DNA from: Pararge aegeria
Taxonomy: Eukaryota > Arthropoda > Insecta > Lepidoptera > Nymphalidae
Direction: 5' to 3'
Assembly (NCBI RefSeq): GCF_905163445.1
Contig: NC_053196.1
Coordinates: 13,045,501-13,109,500, forward strand
Length of the DNA: 64,000 nt
The translations under genes were made by a program, and so were the position numbers. Below the pieces are notes generated by a model. That model worked only from the letters and a program-made list of their open reading frames with translations. It did no database searches and had not been told where the DNA came from. Positions 31,082-41,030 of this stretch are shown piece after piece. Within the stretch, counting starts at the first letter, position 1. Every line of letters starts with the position of its first letter.

Positions 31082-31260
31082 TAAAAAAAATAAAAATAAA
31101 ACGGTAAAAATATTAGAGTGTAAGTGGCATCAGATGATCGTAAATTCCCCTCGGTGGGGGCGGAATCGCGAATGAGTACATGGTAGTAGTAGCACGAAGG
31201 ACGCTGCTGCCAGCTCTCTGTTATATTCTCTTAGTCGCCTCGTACGACACCCGCGGAAAG
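31082..31260 (-). repeat. Rep-Q copy 2 with LINE relic
   Basis: The first 85 bp repeat 29630-29712. The rest, on the minus strand, reads TTCCGCGGGTGTCGTACGAG, GCGACTAAGAGAATATAAC and AGAGCTGGCAGCAGC, a piece recalled from lepidopteran LINE ORF ends (a second relic of it lies at 56055-56095). Confidence 0.6.
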
Positions 31261-31385
31261 AAAAGGTACCACCACATAGCAGGTAACAAAAGCGTATTCT
31301 ATTTCAATGTATCAGTGTTGCCAGTTCTGAACTAAATTTATTTTATAACGCTTTGTAGTTTATCCTAAACATTTGTTTACGTATA

Positions 31386-31894
31386 TCTTATATATATAAA
31401 AGAAAGTCCCGTTAGTTACACTATTTATAACTCAAGAACGGCTGTACCGATATGGCTGAAAATTGGTGGGTGGGTAGCTTAGAACCAGGAGACGGACATA
31501 GGATACTGTTTATCCCGTTCGACAGTCCTTATATATATATCTATATTCTACATCTATAAAACAAAGTCGTGTTAGTTACACCATTTATAACGTGAAAACG
31601 GATGGACCGATTTTCATTATTTTTGACTTCTTTGATTCCTTTTAATCCGGAATAGGAGAATAAGTATTAAACAATATTTTTTTTTAATTTAAAATCAAAA
31701 CAATTATCTAGCCGTTCATTAGTAACAAAACACAATTGACAGCGCTCGTCAAGTTGTCTATACCTAATCGTAAAACTGTTGATGTGACCTATAGAGAGGT
31801 TTCGGAGTAAGATGAGTTTTATGTATTGTACTTTTTAAAGACATTGAGATGTAAAATATATTAAGGCGAAATGAAATTCGCGGGGATAGCTAGT
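31386..31894 (+). mobile_element. Non-autonomous Helitron, 509 bp
   Basis: A|TCTTATATATATAAAAGAAA at the 5' end and GGGGATAGCTAGT|T at the 3' end show the A/T target, TC start and CTAGT end of Helitrons. A short hairpin GCGAA...TTCGC lies just inside the 3' end. A second 5'-like segment (TCTATAAAACAAAGTCGTGT, TTAGTTACACCATTTATAAC) begins near 31552, so two left ends are joined. No Rep/helicase coding sequence is present. Confidence 0.8.
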
Positions 31895-32676
31895 TTCTAA
31901 TAAAGAAGGATTTTCGCAACTATATTTTATCGAATACATTTACATTACTACCTCGTAATAGGTACATCCTTCCATCTTTATCAGCATAAATATAATAACG
32001 ACATAGAAATAACTATGATAATACATTTTTAACTGTGTTTATTAAACTTTTATACAGCAGAGGCATTAAGTCACGAAACAAAAAACGGCGTAATTGTGGC
32101 TATCAATCGATTCCTATCCCGGGAGGCATAAAAAACGTCTATTCATAAACGCTCTCACAAGCTAACTAGGCATGCAGGGTGGCCACGGAATGCGTGTTTT
32201 AAAGATGGCGACCGAATTATTTGACAGTTCAGTTTTGTTTTGCTTAATTATATATCATTGTTCTTAGTTACTAAAATGCAGTATTTTTAGTTAAAAATGA
32301 CAAAGGAGTTGAAATACTTATGCCCGTTTTAACCAAACGTAGGAATCACCTTAATCGGATGCTTTGATGCTAAAGTTACGTCACCGATTTGGCGAATCTT
32401 AAAGTTTAGGGTCCCGTAAACTGACACTTGACAGATGATAAAAATAAATTCGTTTTCTTTTAATACACTTCAATCAATACGAAAAATTAAAATTTGATAA
32501 TACAAACACAAAATAACTCGCCTTGTAACAAGAAGCATAGACAAGTTAGGTTATATTATGGTAGGTTTGTTTTGTTTTGTTTTTATATTTTAATATTTAC
32601 ATTTTTAGTATGGATTGAAGTTTATTAAAAAAGTACTAATTTATATTTTTTCACTCCCATGGGTAACGATAAAGGT
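31895..32676. other. No gene recognised
   Basis: Unique, mixed composition. AAGATGGCGACCGAATTATT near 32203 was not found elsewhere. Confidence 0.45.
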
Positions 32677-32755
32677 AAAATAAGTATGAACATTGCAACT
32701 GTAAAGAAGTATATACTTTTTTACAGTATATAATTGCAATGTTCATACTTATTTT
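32677..32755. repeat. 22-bp perfect inverted repeat, near-complete 79-bp palindrome
   Basis: AAAATAAGTATGAACATTGC (arm 32677-32698) is exactly complemented at 32734-32755. Inside it, CTGTAAA and TTTACAG pair again around AGTATATACT, so most of the segment can fold. Confidence 0.9.
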
Positions 32756-33376
32756 CTAGGGCGCAGCTTTATATTTTTATTATATAATTCATAAAGAACA
32801 TATATTTATATTATAGTACGTGGCAGTCTATTCCGCTGTTCCCATGGCCCCGTTTCTAATACAATCGGAGGCCAACGTCCACCATGTCCATTGATTCGGC
32901 TTTCTTTAAGAAATCACGTCGTACGCCGGAAGACAATTCGACGCGCACCACGCAACCAGAACGATAACTGACCAACGCTGCCTACAACAAAAAACCTACC
33001 TTATACCAACTTGATACAACACAAAATCCAATAACTCTTACCAATTTTCCAACACATAACTGTCAAAGGTATTTGTAGTTTAAGGAATGTTAGTTTAGAG
33101 TTGATTTTTGATTGAGGACAGGTTCCAAGTAAAGTATGGCATTTTCAATCCTTCATAGTTCCTTCACGGCCGAATGCAGGGGGTGTTAACGCAAAGTCAC
33201 CGACAGATGATGTTCCGCCCTGATAGATGTGATTGCTAGGTGAATGCTTTTTAGTGTTTAAAAAGTAATATACTTTTTTTTGTTTTTGTCTCACCTGAAC
33301 CCCAGCGGAGGTAGCACTTGTACGCACGAGTATGGATAGTCTGACAACATTAAAAAAAAACAAAATTCATTTATTT
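32756..33376. other. No gene recognised
   Basis: A GC-richer stretch at 32820-32960 (CCCATGGCCCCGTTTC, ACGTCGTACGCCGGAAGAC) might be LINE-derived, but no frame supports it. The minus frame 33145-33363 has no domain. Confidence 0.4.
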
Positions 33377-33446
33377 CAAGTATGGGAATCAAAACCGGGA
33401 CCTTCAATTTAAAATCTCAGCGTACACCGCTGCACCAGGGAGGGTA
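33377..33446 (-). mobile_element. tRNA-like SINE head
   Basis: Minus strand: CCTCCCTGGTGCAGCGGTGT (A box) and GGTCCCGGTTTTGATTCCCA (B box). It resembles the SINE-3 head but no SINE-3 body follows. Confidence 0.55.
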
Positions 33447-33477
33447 AGGGCTCATTCATGTTACATCCCACAAATTC

Positions 33478-33680
33478 CATATTCAAAATTCAAATTCAAA
33501 TGTTTCATGAATGTAGACCTTATCATAGGCACTTAAGAAGCGTTCATACTTTTAACATATTAACACTAATGTGATGGTGATAACTGCATTTCTTATCTTA
33601 AAACTGAAGCTAGGATGACAAACAACCTCGTCCAGTTACCAAGGAATCAGCGACAGCCCATCACATCTTTTATCACGTCT
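33478..33680 (-). mobile_element. LINE-F2 3' end
   Basis: ATTCAAAATTCAAATTCAAA (reversed terminal repeat), TGAATGTAGACCTTATCATA, GGCACTTAAGAAGC, ATTAACACTAATGTGATGG and CTTAAAACTGAAGCTAGGAT, parallel to 59578-59860. Confidence 0.65.
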
Positions 33681-33809
33681 TATTTTCCGAGCGTTTTCAT
33701 AGTACATATGCTTCGCGTTGAATTCTTTCATATAATGAACCATGTGTGTAGCTCATAAATGCTTGGTTCTACGAACCGCTACGGCTTTTATTTCCCGTTA
33801 ATAATTCGA

Positions 33810-34120
33810 TACAAATATTATACTAATATATGAAGCTGAAGAGTTTGTTTGTTTGTTTACTTGAACGCGATGATCTCAGGAATTATTTACTTTGAAGCCA
33901 ATTTATCATAACGCTATGACCAATAAGAGCACTAATGAAAAATGTTTTAAAACTGGTTTTTGCCCTTCCTCTGCGTGCGCTGCGTAAACTGTTCAAGTTT
34001 CGATAAAATCATGTATGACAAAGTTGTTCCCATTTAAGAATTAAAAAAAAAAGTCCGCGACAGCAAATGTCAATTTTTTAAGGTGGACTTAGACGCGGAC
34101 GAAGTCGCGAGAAACCGCTA
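33810..34120 (+). mobile_element. Helitron-like non-autonomous element
   Basis: Begins near ATACTAATATATGAAGCTGA, with GAGTTTGTTTGTTTGTTTAC, and ends ACGCGGACGAAGTCGCGAGA then ACCGCTAAT. The GCGGACGAAGTCGCG hairpin and CTAAT (CTRRT) end are Helitron-like; the 5' end is not clearly TC. Confidence 0.55.
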
Positions 34121-34183
34121 ATATGAAAATACAATTGAAAGATCTGTCCGTGATATCAAATAATTCCGTCTCAATAATTCCAT

Positions 34184-34290
34184 AAGCGGCGAAAGCTTGG
34201 TAGTTAGCAAGACGGCTTCAATTTCGGTAGGGCGAAGTTCAAACCCCGACACGCAGCTCTAACTTTTCTAAGTTATCTGCATTTTAAGTA
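34184..34290 (+). mobile_element. SINE-2 head fragment
   Basis: AGCTTGGTAGTTAGCAAGAC, GGCGAAGTTCAAACCCCGAC and CTCTAACTTTTCTAAGTTAT. Confidence 0.7.
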
Positions 34291-34672
34291 AGATGTCTTA
34301 GAATTCGTAGAAGTGTCTTAGAATTCGTTACAACTAAAAGGATTTATTTATGTTTGATTTTCAATATTCAAATTCAATTTCTATAGCTAATTGGATTGCA
34401 TCATTTCGATAACATTTCTTACGTTAATACACCTACTAAAGTATTTTTAGTTATTTCTTAAACTATTTAAGTATATCGAATTTCTAACTAAGTCATCATC
34501 ATCATCATCATCATATCCTCTCATCACCGTCCCACTACAGGGCATGGGTCTTCTCCCACAATTTATTTTAATTATTTATTTAGACTCTTCATTTGACCCC
34601 ACTACATAGCTAAATAAAGGACGAATAGAGAGAAACACAAATACTGGAGTAGAACACAATGACAAGGGTTTA

Positions 34673-34728
34673 GGCAGTTGCAGTCGTGTGCACTTCATAC
34701 ATGGACAAAAGCAATGCCTACCCTAAAA
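34673..34728 (-). mobile_element. MITE-W end fragment
   Basis: GTGTGCACTTCATACATGGA then CAAAAGCAATGCCTACCCT is the reversed right end of 37457-37561, inside the first insertion in SINE-2. Confidence 0.6.
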
Positions 34729-34967
34729 TTTAAATATAATCCGTTTAAGAGGAGGATTTTTGTCGTTTTACGCAATTTGTCTGCTGTATGCATACACTGG
34801 TAAGAAACTACTGCCCAGTGCAGTTGTCCACTACGCTGGCCCAGTGCTGATTGGTGGACTCCACACGCCTTTGAAAACATTATGTAGAACTCACGGGCTT
34901 GCAGATTTCTTGAGGATTTTTTCATTCATCGTAGAAACAAGTGATATTATAATTATACTTTTTATAC

Positions 34968-35207
34968 TTTTTTTTATTTATTTATATACTACGACAACGC
35001 ACAAATCGCCATCTAGCCCCAAAGTAAGCGTAGCTTGTGTTATGGGTACTGAGATGAATATTTTTATGAATAATATACATAAATATTTATAATATACATA
35101 TAAACACGCAGACACTGAAAACCATTCATGCTCATCACACAAACATTTTCCAGTTGTGGGAATCGAACCCTTGGACTCAGAAAGCAGGGCCAATCGGCCT
35201 TCAAATT
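34968..35207 (-). mobile_element. SINE-1 nested in SINE-2
   Basis: TATTTATTTATATACTACGA, CGCCATCTAGCCCCAAAGTA, ACAAACATTTTCCAGTTGTG and GGAATCGAACCC. Small deletions remove part of the head (CACGGCC and GTCGCTGCCCACTGC are missing). Confidence 0.85.
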
Positions 35208-35312
35208 GCTTAAAATGTGGATAACTTAGAGAATTCAGAGGTGCGAGGGATTCGAACTCGAGTTTCGCAAGCGTAGCCGAAGTCCTAACCACAAGGTTAT
35301 CATAGCCCTTTA

Positions 35313-36130
35313 TCTAACTAAACAAAATAATGAGTTCAAACAGAAGTTTCCTTCAATTCAGTCGTCCCTTTCTTGAGCGTCTCACAAATCACCATCCGCA
35401 GTAATAGTGATTTCCGAGTCCCGACAGATAAAACCTCCGGATAGTTCATCTCATATCCATTATGCATTCGCGCATCCGAAATGCACCGAATAAATCAAAT
35501 CGGGACACCGATCCCGTTCCAGCGTCCTTCGATTTTCGCTTTGCCATTGTTGTGTTTGTGAGCCATGTATGCAAATCAGTTTTCCGCACACAAACAAACC
35601 TCTCGCTCCTACGCCATCACAACGACAGAGAGAGACAAAAGCCAAATCCACGGTGTTAATTTACGTACAGTTGGCAATTATAATTTTCGTATTCTATTTC
35701 GTCCTTGTCTGGCGGCGGAATTTTTTCCCTCCATCTCTTTTTTATGTGAAGGGGGTGGGGTAAAGATAAAGGCGGCGAAGACGCGCAAGATATGTAGAAT
35801 TTTTTAATAAAACCAAGCTTCTGTGTGCGGCTAAGTGATATGGCTTGTTCTTTTTAATTTCGTTTTGCGAATGCGGCGCAGTCGGCGGATCATCTATCAT
35901 GGATGTTTTTTTTTGTTCGTCGCGGACGGTTATGAAGATTTCGCATGGGATATGAATATTGATTGTTTTGTGACTAATGAAAGCTTGATTGGTGTTCGCT
36001 TGATGTGTAACGAACTCGGCGGGGTGCTGTTTGTGATTTTCAGGGTTCCGTAGGAATTACGGAGAAAAGTTACCAAGTCTGCCCAGCTTGACAGAACAGC
36101 GGAACAGCAGAAAGAAACATGTCTTTTGCA
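35313..36130. other. Least repetitive block; candidate regulatory or exonic DNA
   Basis: No match to other parts of the window. GC-richer at 35380-35660 with ATGCAAATCAGT at 35569 (POU octamer overlapping an arthropod-initiator-like TCAGT) and a purine run GACAGAGAGAGAC. Overlapping plus frames (35462-35807, 35835-36053) and a minus frame (35460-35651) have no family motif. I cannot decide between an enhancer, promoter, exon or neutral DNA. Confidence 0.3.
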
Positions 36131-37013
36131 TTATGCAGGATGATACAGGAGATGTACCGGGCGACGCATGTTACACCAAACAACAGCGTAGTGACGTATT
36201 TGTTACCATGCCATTGTTTTTGACTCAAATGTTTAAGTAGCTATTAAATATAACCTCTAGGTATCTGGGTATTTGCCTACGTATGTATTTAAAATGGTAT
36301 TATCAATATACAGGGTGTTAGAGTAGACGTACCAGGCGACGCGCGTAACGCAATCCAATAGCGTAGTGATGTATCGTTTGTCTTGCCACTAGAGTGGCCT
36401 AAAAGGTGTAAGTAGTTATTGATATAACCTCTAGGTACCTGGCTATTTGCCTACGTAACTATGTTAAAATGGTATTTCCAATATGCAGGATGTTACAGTA
36501 GACGTCCAATAGCGTAGTGACGTATTGGTTGTCTTGCCAAAGAAGTTGACTAAAATGTGTAAGTAGTTATTAATATAACCTCTAAGTGTCTGGATATTTG
36601 CCTTCGTATGTATTTATAAAGGTATTTCCAATAAACACGGTTATACAGTAGACGTACCGGGCGAAGCGCGTTACGCAATCCAATAGCGTAGTGACGTATT
36701 GGTTGTCTTGCTAGTAGAGTTGACTCAAATGTGTAAGTAGTTATTGTTATAACTTCTAGGTATCTGGCTATTTGCCTACGTATGTATTTAAAATAATGTT
36801 TTCCAGCTTACAGGGAACGTATTTTTGGGCGATATTTTAAGGCCGTGCGAGATGACTAAGTTCTTAAGGCTTCTAGTTCAGTGGACTGTTATAGGCTTTG
36901 CATAGCCTCTATATGCTGTGTATGTATTATAAACCAGTCGTTCCCAGTATACAGGGTGTTACATTAGACGTACCGGGCGACGCGCGTAACGCAAAACAAT
37001 GGCGCGGCGACGT
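36131..37013 (+). repeat. Tandem array, about 175-bp unit, 5 units plus a partial
   Basis: Unit starts: 36131, 36306, 36481, 36631, 36806, 36947 (spacings 175, 175, 150, 175, 141). Shared core: ACAGGGTGTTACAGTAGACG, TACCGGGCGACGCGCGTAAC, CCAATAGCGTAGTGACGTAT, ATAACCTCTAGGTATCTGGC and TATTTGCCTACGTATGTATT. The 150-bp unit lacks the GGGCGACGCGCG block; the 175-bp unit at 36806 has a replaced interior. Units are diverged, so the array is old. Confidence 0.93.
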
Positions 37014-37179
37014 TTGACCTCGCGGCCCACCCCGCGTCTTGCCTCCCGGTAGCGCCGCGTGCAATTAATATGCCGAGGCCGCGTGTAGTGCGACCGACCG
37101 ACACGCATCATTTTACATATTATGATAAAAACATACAACTTCTTTTTCTATTCCACTACAAGTGAGCCGTAGACAATAT

Positions 37180-37275
37180 TACCTGCTGGTAATCAATGAT
37201 GCAGTTTGAGATAGTAATAAGCTGACCTGTTAGGGGTATGGCAGTTATATCAAACCCGCCATGGTTTCTATGACA
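37180..37275 (-). mobile_element. SINE-3 fragment
   Basis: CCTGCTGGTAATCAATGATG, ACCTGTTAGGGGTATGGCAG and TTATATCAAACCC are minus-strand SINE-3. Confidence 0.75.
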
Positions 37276-37456
37276 CTTTTTTTTTTTTTTTTTCTTACTC
37301 TTGTTATTACTGTATTGTATTAAGTGTTAATTGCGATTTTGCTTGTAGTCTTTGCATGCCAGCTAATGACTTCGTAATTGATATTTTAATGGCATCTATG
37401 TAAACGTGTGTATTATGTAAATAAAGATCTATCTCTTTATCGTAAACGCTTAATCG
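37276..37456. other. T-run and possible LINE tail
   Basis: A run of T at 37279-37294, then AT-rich DNA ending ATGTAAATAAAGATCTATC with an AATAAA signal; resembles a reverse-transcribed 3' end. Confidence 0.35.
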
Positions 37457-37561
37457 CAGTGGCGTGCACTGGCTTAACAGGGTATACAGCAGGAAAATTG
37501 CAAAAAAGGCAAAATAAAGGGTAGGCAGTGCTTTTGTGCATGTATGAAGTGCACGCCACTG
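37457..37561. mobile_element. MITE-W, short form, 105 bp
   Basis: Exact 14-bp terminal inverted repeats CAGTGGCGTGCACT / AGTGCACGCCACTG. The interior has AACAGGGTATACAGCAGG and GGGTAGGCAGTGCTTTTGTG. Target duplication not clear. Confidence 0.85.
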
Positions 37562-38004
37562 ACCACTAATATAAATAATTCTTTTTATACTTTGTAGGTT
37601 ATACTATCAGTTTTGTTATGATTACGTGTAGATCTGATGATTGTGATGGGAGATAAAGACAACAGAACTCCTCGATACTAAAAACATGAAGTGTTGTCAC
37701 ATTATGAGGACCTTAGTGTTAGGACTGGATTAAAATATGTTGGTAATTTACTTGGTTAACTTTTGGCATGCGAATCAACTAACAATGCGATTTCAATTCT
37801 TCCCTTAACTATTACTAATCTTGCAATAAGGATTCATTAAGTCATTGTGAAATGAAGTCACAAAACGAATAAAGGTTTATGCAGCTAGTGAGTTATGAAA
37901 ATAAAATAAAAAAAAACATTAAAATTATCTAATTACAACGATCAAGCTACACCGGTTGACACATAACCCGTCCAAGTTTTCTTTTGCGAAAGAAGAGAGA
38001 GAAT
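37562..38004. other. No gene recognised
   Basis: AT-rich unique DNA. Confidence 0.45.
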
Positions 38005-38345
38005 TTTTGATCAATAATTGTCACTGGGCGGGCACCCCCTCCGGGAGGGGGAGCGGTTACTGGCGATGGGGGGCCGGGGGGTAATTACGAGTGCGTTTTG
38101 TTACCGAGATGATAGGCGCGAAAAATGGCTTGCGCGTGCCTTTACGTACGTCTCCTCTAGTTTTGAATATTCAAGCCGGCCTCTTGCCCTGATGAAATAT
38201 TGAATAGACTTGAGTAATTTATTCTCGGAGAGTTTTGGAACGGTTGCGTCCGTCTCCGGATATTGAAATTAGGTGCTGAGAAAGCGTCTGTTTGATTAGT
38301 GCCCTGGCACTGTGTGTCGGCTCGCAGAGCTTCTTTGTGTTTGTC
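38005..38345. other. GC-rich unique block
   Basis: GGGCGGGCACCCCCTCCGGG, GGGGGCCGGGGGGTAATTAC and GGCACTGTGTGTCGGCTCG. G-runs at 38047-38082 could form a quadruplex. TAATTA is a homeodomain core. The plus frame 38018-38203 has no domain. Not repeated in the window. Confidence 0.3.
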
Positions 38346-38492
38346 TACCGCACCATAGAAAATTCTTGTCTCGTTTTTTTCATATGTACTTATAAAGAAA
38401 GTTTAAAGTTAACAAATTACCGCTCAAATTATATTATAAAACACACGTATGAAAAATTCCTGCGAATTTTACATCCAAAGGATTAAACTGGC

Positions 38493-38548
38493 TTGGTTTA
38501 TAAAGAAGTGATTATAAGAACACTTCTTTTTAAAGGCTTATAAACCAA
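38493..38548. repeat. Imperfect inverted repeat
   Basis: TTGGTTTATAAAGAAGTG pairs with CACTTCTTT and TTATAAACCAA, the right arm carrying about ten extra bases. Confidence 0.7.
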
Positions 38549-38677
38549 AAAATAATTCGAAAATAATATATATCGAGGATACAATTCACAAATTACTTAA
38601 TTTTCACTTCAACGGCAGTCCCCAGAGACTGCCCCGGATGTTTTTCTTTACATGCATATCATATCAGGCATATCAGG

Positions 38678-38759
38678 TTAGCATCTATGACTGCATCATC
38701 ACCTACTAGCAGGTAAGGTTGCAGTGAAGGGCTAACTTGTAGTGGAATAAAAAAAAAGG
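38678..38759 (+). mobile_element. SINE-3 3' fragment
   Basis: TGACTGCATCATCACCTACT, AGCAGGTAAGGTTGCAGTGA, AGGGCTAACTTGTAGTGGAA and an A9 tail. Confidence 0.82.
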
Positions 38760-39609
38760 AATAGCGTATTTCATAAAACAACAAAGTTTGATACTAGTCA
38801 ACTAAGTGCGAAGCGAAGAACATGCAATGTTTTACTCAGAACTAGGACTGCTTTTGCTCATGAACAATAAATACATCACGCATCACAGCTCTTTACAATA
38901 AAGTTTATAAAAAAATTGCTTTATACCAAAAAACATTTTTTGAACAGCAACAAAACTTTGACAGCCTGGCTGAAGACACTAACCTATGAAGAAACTGAGG
39001 AGCTTCTTCAATTTATTTCTATTTAAAATATAACGGATATAGACGCACTTTATAACATGTATAACACACGCACTCACACCAAACACACACCAAGACACAC
39101 TACTCCATCGTTTTATTTTTTTAATTTAATTTTGTCTTTGCTATGGAAGAGTGAGGCCTCTTGACGCAGGTATTTTGATAAACTAGAAACGAAATCAACG
39201 ATTTTTTTAACACGAAATAAACGATTAACATTTGTTTGTGTGCTTCGCATTTTGTAAGGGAAAACTATTTTTTTTTTACCACAACTGCGCGCTTAAACAA
39301 ATCCAATGACATTATTGTAATTATATACAAAAAGCGTATTAATTGGGACGAGGCGAGAAGTAGGGTAAATACGAGTGTTGGAGTGCGTACAGACACGCTA
39401 TTGCACTTAGCCCGCTCGGATATGCAAATTCATGCTTCTCTACAGTGTGTCGTGTGCGGATAGCGGATAGAGAAAACTGTGGAGTGGATATATATATATA
39501 GATATATAAGAAAAACTATTCATAATATATAAATAATGTTCATAAAATGAAATAACTGTAGTCTGACGGGTTTTTGTAAGTTACCAAGCAAGTAAGGGAA
39601 GACGTTTAA
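38760..39609. other. No gene called; one octamer site
   Basis: ATGCAAAT at 39422-39429 lies in a GC-richer stretch (39340-39470). The frame 39236-39463 has no domain. AT microsatellite near 39488. Confidence 0.35.
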
Positions 39610-39715
39610 AAAACGAATAGTGGTATGGTGTTGGTCACTGCAAAGGTTTTAATATGACTGTCAAACCCCTAATAGGTAAGCCACACACCAAGTGAGATTG
39701 CAGTCAACCGACCCC
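39610..39715 (+). mobile_element. SINE-3 decayed fragment
   Basis: GGTTTTAATATGACTGTCAA, CCCCTAATAGG and AAGTGAGATTGCAGTCAACC. Confidence 0.55.
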
Positions 39716-41030
39716 AACAACTTTAAGTGTAGTAATAAACAGATTGTTGATCAAAGACACTCCTCATTAATGATATCCATTAGGTATATACCTTTACTTG
39801 TAGTTTCACTGTTTTGACGAACAATAATAACTCTTTGTAAACTTTCTTTCTTTTTCTGTTACGTACGTAAAGAGAGGCAGTGTGACGACAATTATTGGAC
39901 GTACAATAGCGAATCACTTGTACTGACTTCCAATTTGCCATTGAATCTTAAGACAAAAAGCAACTATTAAACGTATAATATGACAAATAGCAGTTGGCAG
40001 ATAGGTGCTATAAATCATTTCCTAATTCTTTTTTCCTAATCTTTTTTATTATAATATAAATCTTGGGGTTAAAATAAGAAAACCTGTAGGTAAAATATTA
40101 TTAAAAGTGTGTTAGTTAAATATGATGTTAAAGTCAAAATATTGAGACATTGATACACAATCGGAAAAAGAGATGCAGAGAAAATCGTCGTTTAAATGGA
40201 TTTCATATGACATAAAACTGTATATATATTATTAGATAGTATTCAAAGTTCTTTAACTTTCCAATATGCATACCAAAGTTATTAACGCAAAGGCGCTCCG
40301 TAGTTTCCCTTGTGATTTATGAACCGAATTCTAAGGAGGGTGGTTAATGAATAAAAAAATTCTCGTTTTTTCATAGCAGTGATTAGTTACCCTCATAATG
40401 AGTGGCAAGTGTGTGCGTGTGTGTTTGTTTGTGTGCATGTGGGGGAGGATTATAAATCGCACATGACAGTTCGTAAGGGATGATTATATTCGGGTATTGA
40501 TCTTAGAATAATTTTGTTTAGATTTTTTTTTCATTTGCAGAGGGGTGTACGTTGTCTGCTATTCATTTTAAGAATTTTAATTAGGATCTTCTTTTATTTA
40601 GTGTTTGCCGACGATTTGATGTTTTTAAGCATTTTCCTTTTGACTTTTAGAAACGGAAATTATCCATTTTTTCTACTGATATTGAAATTGGTCACTTTTT
40701 TGGATGGTCTTGATCGTAACAGAATTTGTTATTTTAGTTGATATTTCAACAATACTATTTTGTAACAAATTGTATGGCTTTCTTTTCATGGTGAACAATA
40801 AAACCATGTTATTAAATAAGCTTAATTTTAACATCAAGTGCTCGAAAACTATATTCAGCTAATTTTAAACATTCTAAAATAACTGCTTCAATGTTATATG
40901 TATGATTTATTAAAATATTGAAATAAAAGCTGTACGAAGCTTTAAATGAGTAAGCAAAAAATAATAATAAATTAAACGCAAAAAACAGATGACTCGAAAA
41001 GTAATTAAAGCTAATAAGCTCAGAGCAACA
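39716..41030. other. No gene recognised
   Basis: AT-rich; a GT-rich patch at 40410-40442. The plus frame 40514-40741 is Phe/Leu-rich translated T-rich DNA. Confidence 0.45.

Larger units (their letters stand above)
34495..35312 (-). mobile_element. One SINE-2 split by two insertions
   Basis: The tail half is 34495-34560 ((ATC)n, GGGCATGGGTCTTCTCCCAC). The middle is 34824-34955 (CACTACGCTGGCCCAGTGCT, GGTGGACTCCACACGCC, CTTGCAGATTTCTTGAGG). The head is 35208-35312 (AGAGGTGCGAGGGATTCGAA, CCTAACCACAAGGTTATC). The pieces are in order, separated by 34561-34823 and by a SINE-1. Confidence 0.75.

Noticed and set aside
35462..36053. Chain of plus-strand frames as exons
   Set aside because: Frames overlap in different phases with no family resemblance and no convincing intron boundaries between them.
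36131..37013. The 175-bp array as a CRISPR array
   Set aside because: Units are contiguous and diverged along their whole length, with no short repeat/unique spacer alternation, and the context is eukaryotic.
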